Assembly (NCBI RefSeq): GCF_001667885.1
Contig: NZ_LZJW01000017.1
Coordinates: 1-51,350 of the forward strand
DNA from: Mycobacterium scrofulaceum
GTDB taxonomy: Bacteria; Actinomycetota; Actinomycetes; Mycobacteriales; Mycobacteriaceae
DNA length: 51,350 nt
Direction of reading: 5' to 3'
Below, one piece after another: positions 43,262-51,350 of this stretch. Within the stretch, counting starts at the first letter, position 1; the number at the start of each line of letters is the position of its first letter. Made by a program: the position numbers and the translations under genes. Under the pieces are notes generated by a model. That model saw nothing but the letters and a program-made list of their open reading frames with translations, made no database searches and was not told the DNA's origin.

Positions 43262-44668
43262 TTACTGTGACGACGTGTGCTTGGGCAGCCACGGCTCTTG
43301 CCAGCTGCGATGACCATGCAGCAGCGACTGCGCGGCCTCGGGCCCCCACGAGCCCTGGTCGTAATGGTGGATGCGGCTCGGCTTGTCCAGCACGGGCTGC
43401 ACGATGCGCCACGTCTCCTCGATGGCGTCTTCCCGGGCGAAGAGCTGCCGGTCCCCGGTGAGCGCGGCGTACAGGAGCCGTTCGTAGGGCCGCACGGCCT
43501 CGCCGAGGTCCTCGGCGAACGACGAGTCCAGGTGCACGTCGTGCCATCCGTCGCCGACTTGGGCCGACAGCTGCAGCCGCATTCCGGGATCGGGATCGAT
43601 GCGCAGCACGATCTGGTTGGGCTCGGGTGGCCGGCGGTTCGGCAGAAACGAGAACCCCGGCACGTGGTGCAGGAACATTCGCACCTCGGTCACCTTCTCC
43701 GGCAGCGCCTTTCCGGCGCGCAGGAAGATCGGCACGCCCGCCCAGCGCCAGTTGTCGATCTCGGTCCGCAGCGCGATGTAGGTCTCGGTCTGCGAATCCT
43801 TGGCCACCCCGTTGACGTCGGTGTAGCCGCGGTACTGACCCCGCACGCACCGCCCGGGATCCAACGCCGGCATCGCCCGGAACACCTCGGCCTTCTTGTC
43901 GTTCAGGTCGTCGGCGCTGGGACCGACCGGGGGCTCCATCGCGACCAGCGCGAGCACCTGCAGCAGATGGTTTTGCACGACGTCGCGCAGGGTGCCGACC
44001 GCGTCGTAGAACTTGCCGCGGTCCTCGATGCCGAAGTCCTCGGCCATGGTGATGTGGATTTCGGAGATGCTGTCGCGATCCCACAGCTTGGCCAGGGCGT
44101 TGTTCGCGAAGCGCAGGTATTGCAGCTCTTCGACGGGCTGCTTGCCCAGGAAGTGGTCCACCCGCAGGATCTGGTCCTCGTCGAGCACCGCCCGCAACCG
44201 GGCGTTCAGGTCGCGCGCCGAGGCCAGGTCGTGGCCGAACGGCTTTTCCACCGCGACGCGGGCGCACTCCAGCAGGTCGGCCTTGGCGAGGTTTTCGACG
44301 ATCGGCGCGAACAGGGACGGCGGCATTTCCAGGTAGTACAGGGGCCGGCAGTCCTTGCCGATCTCCTTGGCGAGCCGGCCGTACAGCTCTTCGTCGGTGA
44401 CGTCGCCGTGCAGGTAGGACAGCCGGCCCGCGAGCCGGTCGAAGACCGCATCGTCGAACTTCTCCCCGGAGGCCTTGATGGCCTCGCGGGCGCGCTCGAC
44501 CAGCTTTTCGAGCGGCATGTCGTCACTGGCCACGCCGATGATCGGGATGTCGAGCAACTCGCGGGCCTCGAGGCGGTACAGAGCGCGGTAGGTCATCTTG
44601 CGCGCCAGATCGCCGGTGATGCCGAAGATCACCAGCTTGTTCGAAGAGTTGTCACCGCCGTCAGCCAA
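43262..44668 (-). CDS. zwf: Glucose-6-phosphate 1-dehydrogenase
   Basis: 468 residues from TTG 44668 with GGAGGT seven bases upstream. N-terminal coenzyme motif [11 protein letters not shown] (15-25), active-site [15 protein letters not shown] with the catalytic His, [12 protein letters not shown], and the C-terminal substrate and tetramer contacts. Length is near the 466 recalled for M. tuberculosis zwf1 (Rv1121), which is also followed by gnd2. It starts the oxidative pentose phosphate pathway. The divergent neighbour is a nucleotidyl cyclase with a 122-bp shared promoter region. Confidence 0.96.
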   Translation of the reverse strand: MADGGDNSSNKLVIFGITGDLARKMTYRALYRLEARELLDIPIIGVASDDMPLEKLVERAREAIKASGEKFDDAVFDRLAGRLSYLHGDVTDEELYGRLAKEIGKDCRPLYYLEMPPSLFAPIVENLAKADLLECARVAVEKPFGHDLASARDLNARLRAVLDEDQILRVDHFLGKQPVEELQYLRFANNALAKLWDRDSISEIHITMAEDFGIEDRGKFYDAVGTLRDVVQNHLLQVLALVAMEPPVGPSADDLNDKKAEVFRAMPALDPGRCVRGQYRGYTDVNGVAKDSQTETYIALRTEIDNWRWAGVPIFLRAGKALPEKVTEVRMFLHHVPGFSFLPNRRPPEPNQIVLRIDPDPGMRLQLSAQVGDGWHDVHLDSSFAEDLGEAVRPYERLLYAALTGDRQLFAREDAIEETWRIVQPVLDKPSRIHHYDQGSWGPEAAQSLLHGHRSWQEPWLPKHTSSQ

Positions 44669-44790
44669 GCCCGCACCTCCGAAGTCGTTGGCTCTTTACA
44701 ACTCACTACCCGCGGCGGTCGGACCTAACACTAGACACCGCACACAGGCCCGACAACCGCAAGCCATCGCGGCCTTGGCAGGATGCTTGC

Positions 44791-45615
44791 GTGGGTGATG
44801 CGCTGCATATCACGGTCTACGTCGTGGCGGGCATCGCCGCGATCGAAGCGGTCGCACTCGGCGTGCTTTCGCGGTTGCTGGTGCGCAGCCGCCAGGAGAT
44901 CGACGAATTGCGGCACCGGACCGACACCCGCAGCTGGCTGCTGTCGGGCGGGCGCGAGGCCCTCAAAACCGTGTGGAACACCGCCAACGTGGTCCGCAAA
45001 GAAGGCTTCGGCGCCGCCGTACGCAGCTCGATCGAGGATCTTGCCGACTGGGCGGAGGTGGAACGGCCCGACCTGGCCAAGGTGACCCCCGACGGCCGGG
45101 TGGTGATCCTGTTCTCCGACATCGAAGAATCCACCGCGCTCAACGAGCGGATCGGTGATCGCGCCTTTGTCAAACTCATTGGCGCACATGACAAGCTGGT
45201 GTCGGACCTGGTGCAGCAGCGGTCCGGACACGTGGTGAAGAGCCAGGGCGACGGCTTCATGATCGCCTTCTCCCGCGCCGACCAGGCGGTGCGGTGCGGC
45301 ATCGACCTGCAGCACGCGTTGCGCAAGGACGCAAAACGCAAGCGGCACGAGGAGATTCGCGTTCGGATCGGTATCCATATGGGCCGGTCGGTGCGGCGCG
45401 GCGATGATCTGTTCGGCCGCAACGTCGCGATGGCTGCGCGGGTGGCAGCCCAGGCCGCCGGCGGCGAGATCCTGGTGAGTCAGCCTGTGCGGGATGCCCT
45501 TTCCGACTGCGACGACATCCACTTCGACAAGGGCCGCGAGGTCGAGCTGAAAGGTTTTTCGGGGACCTATTCGTTGTTCGCCGTGGAGGCCCCGGCCGAC
45601 CCCGACCTGGACTGA
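44791..45615 (+). CDS. Class III adenylate/guanylate cyclase with one membrane helix
   Basis: 274 residues from GTG 44791. An N-terminal helix ([22 protein letters not shown], about 9-30) anchors the protein. A linker follows, then the cyclase domain: the metal-binding [16 protein letters not shown] (Asp near 109), the loop [11 protein letters not shown] with the second Asp, and [12 protein letters not shown]. It makes cAMP or cGMP from ATP/GTP. In M. tuberculosis the corresponding Rv1120c is, as recalled, a short fragment, so this species seems to keep the intact gene. It overlaps the end of the opposite small gene at 45567. Confidence 0.9.
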   Translation: MGDALHITVYVVAGIAAIEAVALGVLSRLLVRSRQEIDELRHRTDTRSWLLSGGREALKTVWNTANVVRKEGFGAAVRSSIEDLADWAEVERPDLAKVTPDGRVVILFSDIEESTALNERIGDRAFVKLIGAHDKLVSDLVQQRSGHVVKSQGDGFMIAFSRADQAVRCGIDLQHALRKDAKRKRHEEIRVRIGIHMGRSVRRGDDLFGRNVAMAARVAAQAAGGEILVSQPVRDALSDCDDIHFDKGREVELKGFSGTYSLFAVEAPADPDLD

Positions 45616-45776
45616 AAGCCCTCCCCGTCGTATTCGGCCAGCCGTTGATGCAGCCGCGACCGGACCTCGTCCGCGGTGTAGGCGCGGCGTTTGCGTTGAT
45701 CGCGCGCGACCAGCGCGCCCCCGGCGACGACACCGGCGACGCCGGCCAGCCCGATCCACTTCCACGCTCTGCGCAT
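45567..45776 (-). CDS. Small membrane protein with single helix
   Basis: 69 residues from ATG 45776 (two GTG codons lie just upstream, at 45779 and 45782). One hydrophobic segment, [17 protein letters not shown] (about 8-24), is followed by a basic patch [26 protein letters not shown]. The type is familiar in mycobacteria but no function is known. Its 3' end overlaps the opposite cyclase gene by 49 bp. Confidence 0.65.
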   Translation of the reverse strand: MRRAWKWIGLAGVAGVVAGGALVARDQRKRRAYTADEVRSRLHQRLAEYDGEGFQSRSGSAGASTANNE

Positions 45777-45853
45777 CACCACAGCGTATTCGCGCTGTGA
45801 TTAACTTGTGTGCTCTTGCAACAGGTGATTTTGACTCAAACGGGCGCGGACGC

Positions 45854-46654
45854 ATGGAGACTCTTCGCGACAAGGTCGCGGTCATCACCGGGGCGGCCAG
45901 CGGCATCGGCCGCGCGATCGCGTGCGCCCTCGCCGACGGTGGCGCGCACATCGTCGCGGTCGATGTCGACGATGACGGTCTTGCCGCGCTGACCGATGAG
46001 CTGAGCAACCGGGGCGGTGCCGCTTTGCCGCAGCATGCCGACGTCTCGAAATCGGATGCGTTTGAGGGCATTCGCGATGCCGCACTGCGGCGGTTCGGCC
46101 GTGTGGACATCGTCGTCAACAACGTCGGCGTCCTGACGAACGGGCTACCCGAAGACATTCCGGTCGGCGAGTGGCAACGCATTCTGGACATCAACCTGAT
46201 GTCGGTGGTGCGCAGCAACGCGGCGTTCCTGCCCCTGCTGCTCGGGCAGGGCAGCGGGCACCTGGTCAACACCGCATCCTTCGCCGGGCTGTTCACCTAT
46301 TCCTACGATCGGCTGCCCTACGCGGCCACCAAGGCCGCCATCGTTGCGCTCAGCGAAGGGCTCGCAATTTACCTGCGACCCAGAAACATTGGCGTCACCC
46401 TGTTGTGTCCCGGGCCGGTGTTGACCAACATCGCCGCCGCGGTACCCAGATTCGGCCGCGGGGCGCCGCTGCGCATCCCCGGTGAACAGTTCGAGCTGCT
46501 CGACGCGGCGGCCGTCGGCGAAATGGTCGCCGACGCCATCCTGCGCAACCGCTTCTTCCTGCCCACCCATCCGCCGGTCGTCGACGAGTTGCGCCGCCGC
46601 GTCGACGATTGGGACGCCTACATCGACTACCAGATCTCACGCGAACCGGATTGA
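45854..46654 (+). CDS. Short-chain dehydrogenase/reductase
   Basis: 266 residues from ATG 45854. Cofactor motif VITGAASGIGRAIA (9-22), NNVGV in place of NAG, catalytic Ser in NTASFAGLF and YAATKAAIVAL with Tyr-x-x-x-Lys. The Asp in VDVDDD after strand 2 indicates NAD preference. A GTG at 45797 would extend the protein by 19 residues of unrelated sequence and is less likely. It is followed after 11 bp by the AhpD-like gene, forming an operon with it and the YiiX-like gene. Substrate unknown. Confidence 0.9.
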   Translation: METLRDKVAVITGAASGIGRAIACALADGGAHIVAVDVDDDGLAALTDELSNRGGAALPQHADVSKSDAFEGIRDAALRRFGRVDIVVNNVGVLTNGLPEDIPVGEWQRILDINLMSVVRSNAAFLPLLLGQGSGHLVNTASFAGLFTYSYDRLPYAATKAAIVALSEGLAIYLRPRNIGVTLLCPGPVLTNIAAAVPRFGRGAPLRIPGEQFELLDAAAVGEMVADAILRNRFFLPTHPPVVDELRRRVDDWDAYIDYQISREPD

Positions 46655-46665
46655 AAGGTAACCGA

Positions 46666-47037
46666 ATGGCTGACCCACGCAGCGAAGGACTGAACGTGTT
46701 CAGGGACATGTTGCCCGGGGTGATCCCGGACGGCACCACCACGATGCGCGACGGCGGCATCGCCGACGAACTCGGAGACTTGGGCCTCGACCACGTCTTC
46801 GGCGCCATCTGGAACCGGCCCGGGCTGGATCGTCGCTCGCGCAGCCTGGTCACGCTCGGCGCGCTCATCGCCCTGCGGGCCACCGAGGAGATGAAGTTTC
46901 ACTTCCAGATCGCGCTGCGCAACGGCCTGAGCATCGCCGAGATCGAAGAGGTGATCTACCACATGACGGGTTACGCCGGCTATCCCGCCGCCGCAACCGC
47001 CCGCACGGTCGCACGCGAAGCCCTCGCGGGTTCCTGA
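46666..47037 (+). CDS. Carboxymuconolactone decarboxylase (AhpD-like) family protein
   Basis: 123 residues from ATG 46666 with GAAAGGTA upstream. The CMD pattern is visible: RRSRSLVTLGALIALRATEEMKFHFQIALRNGLSIAEIEEVIYHMTGYAGYPAAA (shown in part). The CxxC of the AhpD-type oxidoreductases is absent, so a lactonase- or isomerase-like role is more likely than peroxiredoxin support. Operon with the preceding SDR (11-bp gap) and the next gene, which starts on its stop codon. Confidence 0.88.
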   Translation: MADPRSEGLNVFRDMLPGVIPDGTTTMRDGGIADELGDLGLDHVFGAIWNRPGLDRRSRSLVTLGALIALRATEEMKFHFQIALRNGLSIAEIEEVIYHMTGYAGYPAAATARTVAREALAGS

Positions 47038-47726
47038 TGCTCACCCTCGATCAAGCCCTGAACGAGACTCGCACCGGTGATCTCTGGTTGTTCCGCGGCC
47101 GCTCGCGTCCGGACCGGGCGATTCAGACGCTGACCAACGCACCGGTGAATCATGTCGGCATGACGGTGGCGATCGACGACCTGCCGCCGTTGATCTGGCA
47201 CGCGGAGTTGGGCGACAAACTCGTCGACTTGTGGACCGGCACCAACCACCGGGGCGTGCAACTCAACGATCTGCAGCAGGCCGTTCTGCAGTGGACGCAG
47301 CGCTACCAGCAGCGCTGCTGGCTACGCCAGCTGACGCCCAACCCCACCCGCGAGCAGGAGAACAAACTGCTGCGGGTGATCGCGCGGATGGACGGCACCG
47401 CGTTTCCCACCACCGCACGGCTGACCGGTCGCTGGTTCCGCGGCCGGCTCCCGACCATCAATGACTGGGTACGGGGAATCCCTCTGGTGGACAAGAAGGT
47501 TCGCGAGCAGACGCGACGTCGTCGCGAAGAACGCAAGATGAGCCTTTCCACGGCCTACTGCGCGGAGACGGTGGCGATCACCTACGAGGAAATGGGATTG
47601 CTCAACACCGACAAGGACGCGAACTGGTTCGACCCGGGCAAATTTTGGAGCGGTGACACCCTTCCGCTGGCGCCGGGCTATCAACTGGGCAGCGAAATCG
47701 CCGTGACGGTAGGCGAAGTCGGCTAG
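47037..47726 (+). CDS. YiiX-like permuted NlpC/P60 (papain-like) protein
   Basis: 229 residues from ATG 47037, sharing one base with the TGA of the previous gene. N-terminal TGDLWLFRGRSRPDRAIQ and NHVGMTVAIDDLPPLIWHA provide the His of the permuted papain-like fold, and STAYCAETVAITYEEMGLL (about 171-189) the Cys. No signal peptide or helix. Family members may act as amidases or peptidases on lipids or peptides. The gene is similar in size to Rv1115-1118-region proteins but a specific orthologue is not claimed. Confidence 0.75.
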   Translation: MLTLDQALNETRTGDLWLFRGRSRPDRAIQTLTNAPVNHVGMTVAIDDLPPLIWHAELGDKLVDLWTGTNHRGVQLNDLQQAVLQWTQRYQQRCWLRQLTPNPTREQENKLLRVIARMDGTAFPTTARLTGRWFRGRLPTINDWVRGIPLVDKKVREQTRRRREERKMSLSTAYCAETVAITYEEMGLLNTDKDANWFDPGKFWSGDTLPLAPGYQLGSEIAVTVGEVG

Positions 47727-48046
47727 GCGACCGACATTTCGCCCAATTCCGACCATCCGGTGGCGTCGATTGTTTGGTTGATGATCTTCGGAGTTGCCGT
47801 GAGGGCCTGCGGCAGTTCTCGCATCGCCCGCTTGAAGTGATCGCTGTTGACGTGGATGGCGCCTGCCTCGTCGTCACGAAAAGCCTCGACCAAGACGTAC
47901 TCCGCCGGGTTGTCCAGGCTGCGGGACCACTCGAACCACAGGTTGCCGTCCTCGGCGCGGGTGGCCGCGGTGAACGAGGCGACCAGATCCGTCCAGCGAT
48001 CCGTCCACTCGGGCTTGGTCTCGAACTTGACGACGATGAAGATCAT
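47723..48046 (-). CDS. Antibiotic biosynthesis monooxygenase (ABM) family protein
   Basis: 107 residues from ATG 48046 (MIFIVVKFETKPEWTDRW). The ABM/YgiN ferredoxin-like fold pattern is clear: NLWFEWSRSLDNPAEYVLVEAFRDDEAGAIHVNSDHF. The length equals that recalled for M. tuberculosis Rv1117. Such proteins act as cofactor-free quinol monooxygenases or in haem degradation. Convergent with the YiiX-like gene, 4-bp overlap. Confidence 0.88.
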   Translation of the reverse strand: MIFIVVKFETKPEWTDRWTDLVASFTAATRAEDGNLWFEWSRSLDNPAEYVLVEAFRDDEAGAIHVNSDHFKRAMRELPQALTATPKIINQTIDATGWSELGEMSVA

Positions 48047-48143
48047 GTCCGGTATCCGCCTCGCTCGCTGAAAGAAGTTACGCCCGCCCGATACGGCGCG
48101 GGCAGCGCCAGCATATCCGTCCGGCTCCACCGGGCCGCCAGCA

Positions 48144-48185
48144 AAGTGTGCCCCGGCCGTCTTGATCGACGGCCGGGGCACACTT
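48144..48185. terminator. Strong perfect hairpin in a 313-bp gene-free gap
   Basis: 18-base arms 48144-48161 and 48168-48185 are perfectly complementary with a 6-base loop TTGATC. The arms are GC-rich (GTGTGCCCCGGCC core). The hairpin lies about 100 bp upstream of the ABM start, and its loop is not followed by a U-tract. The rest of the 48047-48359 gap shows no gene or other element I can support. Confidence 0.65.
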
Positions 48186-48359
48186 CACTTCGTTCTTGTG
48201 CAAATCCCGGCGCGCTGCGCTGCGCGAGCCAAGTGGCCCAGATCACAAACCAGGTGTGTCCGGACCTATTTCACTTGACTGCTGCTGGGAATGCCCCTGA
48301 AGACCGACTTCGCGGAATTCGCCTATATGCGAAATCGATTCCTTCCCGAATTAAATTCG

Positions 48360-48914
48360 TTAGGGATTCGCAATTCCGGGATCGCCGGGCGGCGGCAATT
48401 CCGGCGCAGGCGGGGCCGGTGGCGCGGGCGGCGCTGGAGCCGCGGCGTCGACCAGCACGGGCGGCGCCTCCGGCGGTGGCGGCGGCGCGTCGGGCGGCGG
48501 GGGCGGCGCGTCCGGCGGAGGCGGAAGTGCGCCCTCGCCATCCGGCGGCATCGGCAGGAACATGTGGTGGGTGAACCCGGCCTGGTAGGCGCCCGCACCA
48601 CCAATGTGCACGCCACCGCGCTCACCACTGGCGACGGGGGTTCCGTCCGGCAGCGTCGCGGCGGTGTGACCGCCATTCCATCCGATCACGAGGGCGTTGG
48701 GGGCGGTCCCGTACTGGAAACCCCGGGCCAACAACGCCGCTTCTTCGTTTCCGGTGTTGAACCGGTTGCCGAAGACTGGCCTGTCGGATGCTGCGTTGGC
48801 AACCCACGAAACGAGTCCTGAGCAATCCGTTCCAGCGGGAGAATCGCCACCCGGAATATAGGGCGTCCCGGAAACCTGATTAATCAATGACATCAATGTT
48901 GCAAGTACTACCAT
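48360..48914 (-). CDS. NlpC/P60-like peptidoglycan hydrolase with proline-rich tail
   Basis: 184 residues from ATG 48914; TTG 48932 and ATG 48893 are alternatives, and no ribosome site decides. The catalytic core is visible: Cys in GGDSPAGTDCSGLVSWVANAA and His in WNGGHTAATLPDG, the pattern of small mycobacterial cell-wall hydrolases. The C-terminal 60 residues are a proline-rich, alanine-rich repeat (PPPPDAPPPPPDAPPPPPEAPP). The N-terminus has only a short hydrophobic stretch (MVVLATLMSLI), so secretion is uncertain. It cleaves peptidoglycan peptides or is a catalytically altered binder. Confidence 0.72.
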   Translation of the reverse strand: MVVLATLMSLINQVSGTPYIPGGDSPAGTDCSGLVSWVANAASDRPVFGNRFNTGNEEAALLARGFQYGTAPNALVIGWNGGHTAATLPDGTPVASGERGGVHIGGAGAYQAGFTHHMFLPMPPDGEGALPPPPDAPPPPPDAPPPPPEAPPVLVDAAAPAPPAPPAPPAPELPPPGDPGIANP

Positions 48915-49053
48915 GGCCGGGGACGCTAGCAATAGCGGTTATTGTTCGCCAAAATTTGTGGCCTACATCATTCGCAAAGCGGACAATGGCGTCCGCCGCA
49001 CTTCCAGCAAATCCGGTGTCCCACCGGATCCGGCTACCAGCAAACGCGCCGAC

Positions 49054-49413
49054 TCAGGTGTAGTCGGGCCCGCGTTCGGTTTCCGCCATCTCCCGATCGA
49101 TGTCGGCTTGCTCGCGCTGGGCCGTCGCCTCGGTGCGCGACGCCTGTTCGTCCACACGCCGGAGTCGAGCGCGCTCACGCTGCTCGACCGTGCCCTCGCG
49201 TTCGTCCGCGCGCCGCTCCCGATCGTCCGCTAGACGCTCGCGGTCGTCCGCGATTCGATCCCGCTGGTCGGCGAGCCGATCTCGTCTACCCGCCAGCCAC
49301 TCGCGCCTTTTGACTTCGGCTTCGCGCTGATCGAGCGCCTCCTCGCGCTTATCAAGCGCGTCGGCCTGACGTTCGAGTTCTCCGGGTGGTTCGGGGCGGT
49401 CCTCAACGGCCAC
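49054..49413 (-). CDS. Charged coiled-coil protein with RDRxADxR repeats
   Basis: 119 residues from GTG 49413. The sequence is almost entirely Arg, Asp, Glu and Ala in heptad-like repeats: DRLADQRDRIADDRERLADD and continuing, giving a highly charged alpha-helix or coiled coil. No signal peptide, membrane helix or catalytic motif. The repeat suggests a structural or scaffold role, or RNA/protein binding. Function unknown; it is read opposite nothing and flanked by gaps of about 110-140 bp. Confidence 0.6.
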   Translation of the reverse strand: MAVEDRPEPPGELERQADALDKREEALDQREAEVKRREWLAGRRDRLADQRDRIADDRERLADDRERRADEREGTVEQRERARLRRVDEQASRTEATAQREQADIDREMAETERGPDYT

Positions 49414-49523
49414 GAGCTAAACGATAACGCCGCGATGGCCCGAATGCACGGGTGTTGGCCGCCCACGGGCTGAAGCCGTCCCGGTCCATCGTCATACGAT
49501 GACCGAATACGCTTGCGCGACAG

Positions 49524-49922
49524 TCAGATTCCGAATTTGGCGCGGGCCTCGTCGGTGACCGGAGTGAACAGGTTGACGAGGTTTCCGTCCGGATCCCGCA
49601 GGAGCAGTGCGCGGTTTCCCCACGGCATGGTGGTCGGCTCGGTCACGACCTCCCCGACATGTCCGCGCAGTCGCTCGTACTCCGCGTCGACGTCGTCGAC
49701 CATGAATTCCACGATCGCGCTGCGGTTGGCCGCGGGTTCGGCGGATTTGGCCGCAAACAGCGGCACGGTCTTGTCGCTGCCGATCGCCAGGGTGCCAACC
49801 GGGGTGGGGATCTCGGCGAAAAGCTCGTTGCCCCATACCGCGGGGACCCCGGTGACCGTCTCGTAGAAACCGACGAGCCGGTTGACGTCGGCGGTGATGA
49901 TGCGCGTGGAAACGAATTTCAT
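49524..49922 (-). CDS. VOC/glyoxalase-fold protein
   Basis: 132 residues from ATG 49922 with GGAGGG. The VOC pattern: KFVSTRIITADVNRLVGFYETVTGV, AIVEFMVDDVDAEYERL, WGNRALLLRDPDGNLVNLFTPV, with the metal-ligand type His/Glu positions partly conserved. Likely a dioxygenase-, glyoxalase- or antibiotic-resistance-type protein; the substrate cannot be inferred. Confidence 0.85.
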   Translation of the reverse strand: MKFVSTRIITADVNRLVGFYETVTGVPAVWGNELFAEIPTPVGTLAIGSDKTVPLFAAKSAEPAANRSAIVEFMVDDVDAEYERLRGHVGEVVTEPTTMPWGNRALLLRDPDGNLVNLFTPVTDEARAKFGI

Positions 49923-49993
49923 GGGCCCTCCCGACTGCGGTGACGTGACGAGGGCATGTTACGGAGCACCACCGACAAGGAGGGCGGGTGCGA

Positions 49994-50353
49994 CTAGACC
50001 GGGGTCCAGATTCCGTGGTTCCAGAATCCCCAGTTGCCGGGGCCGGTCGGGTTCCACATCAGCTTGGCCCCGGGCGCCCAGGACGGCGGGGGCGGCGGTG
50101 GGGGCGCCCATAGCGGTGCGGGGCCCCATGGCCCCGCGCCCGTCGGGAAACTTTGGCCCGCCGGGCCTTGCCAGTCGTGGCACGTACCCCAGTCCCAGTC
50201 GTAGACGTTGCCCCAGCTCGGGTCCCATGGGTTGCCCGGGCACCAGTGAGAGGTCGGTGCCGCCTGAGCCTGGCCGCCGGCCAGCCCGAGCGCGAACAAC
50301 GCCAGCGCACCGCCCATCAAGGTTTGCCGGAACCGCCGGACGCACGGCCTCAT
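49994..50353 (-). CDS. Secreted proline/tryptophan-rich protein
   Basis: 119 residues from ATG 50353 (ATG 50365 gives four more). A signal peptide runs to about residue 31 (LMGGALALFALGLAGGQAQA). The mature part is rich in W, P and G (HWCPGNPWDPSWGNVYDWDWGT, WAPPPPPPPSWAPG, WNHGIWTPV) and contains two cysteines. Such small secreted proteins are common in mycobacteria. Family and function unknown. Confidence 0.72.
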   Translation of the reverse strand: MRPCVRRFRQTLMGGALALFALGLAGGQAQAAPTSHWCPGNPWDPSWGNVYDWDWGTCHDWQGPAGQSFPTGAGPWGPAPLWAPPPPPPPSWAPGAKLMWNPTGPGNWGFWNHGIWTPV

Positions 50354-50442
50354 TCGTTCACCCATCCTTCAAGCATTTCGCCGGACCGGAATGCAGGCAA
50401 GCCCCAAACGTTTCCTCGACCTAGCCCAAGTATCGTCGGGAC

Positions 50443-50937
50443 ATGCCGCTGAGGTACGTGGACCCGCACAAACGACGGGGTCCGCTGTATCGGGCAAGCG
50501 TTCGTTTCGGACGCTCGCGAGCGGGGCAGTTCATGGCCCGCCACATCGCACGCCATACCGATCCGCACCTGTTCCGCCTCACCGGCGGCCGAGTCAACAT
50601 GGGCTCGATCATCAATGCGCCGCTCGTCACCACCGGCGCGAAGTCCGGTCAGAAGCGCGTGGTGCAACTCACCTACTTCCATGACGGGCCCGACGTCATC
50701 CTGTTGGCCTCTAACTTCGGCGGCACCAAGCACCCGCAGTGGTATTACAACTTGAAGGCGCATCCGGACTGCGAATTCGGCGGCGAGCGCTTCACCGCCC
50801 AGCTGGTCACCGATCCCGGCGAGTACGCCCGACTCTTCGAGTTGGCCAACCGGATCTACTCGGGATACGCCGAATACCGGGACCGCGCGGCGCCCGCGGG
50901 CCGCGACATTCCGATCTTCCGGCTGAAATCGCGCTAG
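50443..50937 (+). CDS. Deazaflavin (F420)-dependent nitroreductase-family protein (Ddn-like)
   Basis: 164 residues from ATG 50443. The Ddn/FDOR-A pattern is present: NAPLVTTGAKSGQKRVVQLTYF and ILLASNFGGTKHPQWYYNLKAHPDCEF, with the PQWYYNL block that contacts F420. These enzymes use reduced F420 to reduce quinones or nitro compounds. It stands alone, followed by 413 bp without a clear gene. Confidence 0.9.
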   Translation: MPLRYVDPHKRRGPLYRASVRFGRSRAGQFMARHIARHTDPHLFRLTGGRVNMGSIINAPLVTTGAKSGQKRVVQLTYFHDGPDVILLASNFGGTKHPQWYYNLKAHPDCEFGGERFTAQLVTDPGEYARLFELANRIYSGYAEYRDRAAPAGRDIPIFRLKSR

Positions 50938-51102
50938 CGCCGGACCGGGCTTCCCGTCCGCGATGTCATCGGAGCCCGCTCGTCGCTTCGCCGCTAATGG
51001 TGAATTGCTTTGCGCGATGCGGGGTTACGCGCCGACTCAGCGGGGCGGCAATCACCAACGAAGCGGTGTCAGTTCGTCCCATGAAGCCAGTGTTCCCGCT
51101 CG

Positions 51103-51350
51103 ACGGAAAACCCGAACTTCATTACGCCACACCGTGTACTGACGTCCGCCGACGGATACCCGATCACCGGCGCGGCAGGTTTGGGCGTTCTATCGTGCGC
51201 TGCGCTGTTTCGCCGGGAGTCGGCCGGACCTCGCACGTAGCGTCCCCGGCCTTGCCTGGCAGGCAAGACGAAGCCTGCCGCGCCGGTGATCGGGTATCCG
51301 TCGGCGGACGTCAGTACACGGTGTGGCGTAATGAAGTTCGGGTTTTCCGT
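51103..51350. repeat. Perfect 77-bp inverted repeat at the window edge
   Basis: 51103-51179 and 51274-51350 are perfectly inverted, with a 94-bp loop. Each arm carries a frame opening MKFGFSV: reverse strand from 51120 (ends after 17 residues) and forward strand from 51331 (runs off the end). The loop includes a CTTGCCTG-G-CAGGCAAG dyad (51251-51267). The right arm stops exactly at the last base, so its true length is unknown. The preceding 51-kb flank, 50938-51102, shows nothing else. The exact 77-bp limit is also what a k=77 de Bruijn assembly would leave at a contig end. Confidence 0.85.

Noticed and set aside
47774..48574. Forward 266-residue frame over the ABM gene and NlpC/P60 gene end
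   Set aside because: It crosses the perfect hairpin and is antisense to two better-supported genes.
51069..51266. Reverse-strand frame of 65 residues at the right edge
   Set aside because: Most of it comes from the inverted-repeat arm and loop, and there is no ribosome site; only the 17-codon MKFGFSV segment is of interest and is reported with the repeat.

Overview
The window is high-GC actinobacterial DNA from a Mycobacterium outside the tuberculosis complex. Evidence for this is the use of GTG and TTG starts, many 4-bp ATGA/GTGA overlaps between genes, F420-type (Ddn-like) and FadE/EchA/P450 families, a KstR-type operator, and a right half whose gene order and protein lengths match, from memory, the M. 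tuberculosis Rv1115-Rv1140 block in inverted orientation. The species cannot be named from the sequence alone.

Layout. 79-3635: CPBP (CaaX-protease-like) membrane protein, NAD(P)-binding epimerase-like protein, isoprenylcysteine-methyltransferase-like membrane protein and geranylgeranyl-reductase-like flavoprotein (the last two match Rv1139c/Rv1138c in length). 3801-5749: intact enoyl-CoA hydratase and thiolase, coupled. 6314-24556: a roughly 18-kb catabolic/biosynthetic island. It has a leftward operon (type-1 periplasmic-binding-fold protein without signal peptide, AveC-like membrane protein, SDR, P450, aldehyde dehydrogenase), a NorQ/CbbQ-type AAA ATPase and a NorD-like VWA protein, a rightward operon (two FadE subunits, nitroreductase), a double TetR regulator, an SDR, then a second P450, a GMC oxidoreductase and an AraC regulator. 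Five 14-bp palindromes with half-site A(A/C)C(A/T)(A/G)A(T/G/A)-type sequence sit in front of the transcription units around the TetR gene. They are probably its operators and tie the AAA/VWA pair, the FadE operon and the AveC/P450 operon into one regulon.

24681-33228: an NAD(P)-binding protein, a cobalamin riboswitch followed by metE, a DUF3556 membrane protein with a textbook KstR site, a small secreted protein, prpD (with no prpC beside it) and a flavin amine oxidase. 33417-35034: three lower-GC genes, two of them SseB-like, that look acquired.

35058-47000: membrane proteins, ppdK and its partner, a WS/DGAT-like acyltransferase, ephC, a VOC protein, a bpoB-like hydrolase, gnd, zwf, an adenylate/guanylate cyclase, an SDR and an AhpD-like protein. 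47037-50937: YiiX-like permuted papain-fold protein, ABM monooxygenase, NlpC/P60-like secreted protein with proline-rich tail, a charged coiled-coil protein, a glyoxalase-fold protein, a small secreted protein and a Ddn-like F420-dependent enzyme. The window ends in a perfect 77-bp inverted repeat that stops exactly on the last base; this may be real or an assembly edge effect.

Convergent gene junctions repeatedly carry palindromic elements (55-bp tandem units, GAGCGTAAC-type hairpins, GAGATTGCCG-type hairpins). No tRNA, rRNA, insertion sequence or CRISPR array was seen.
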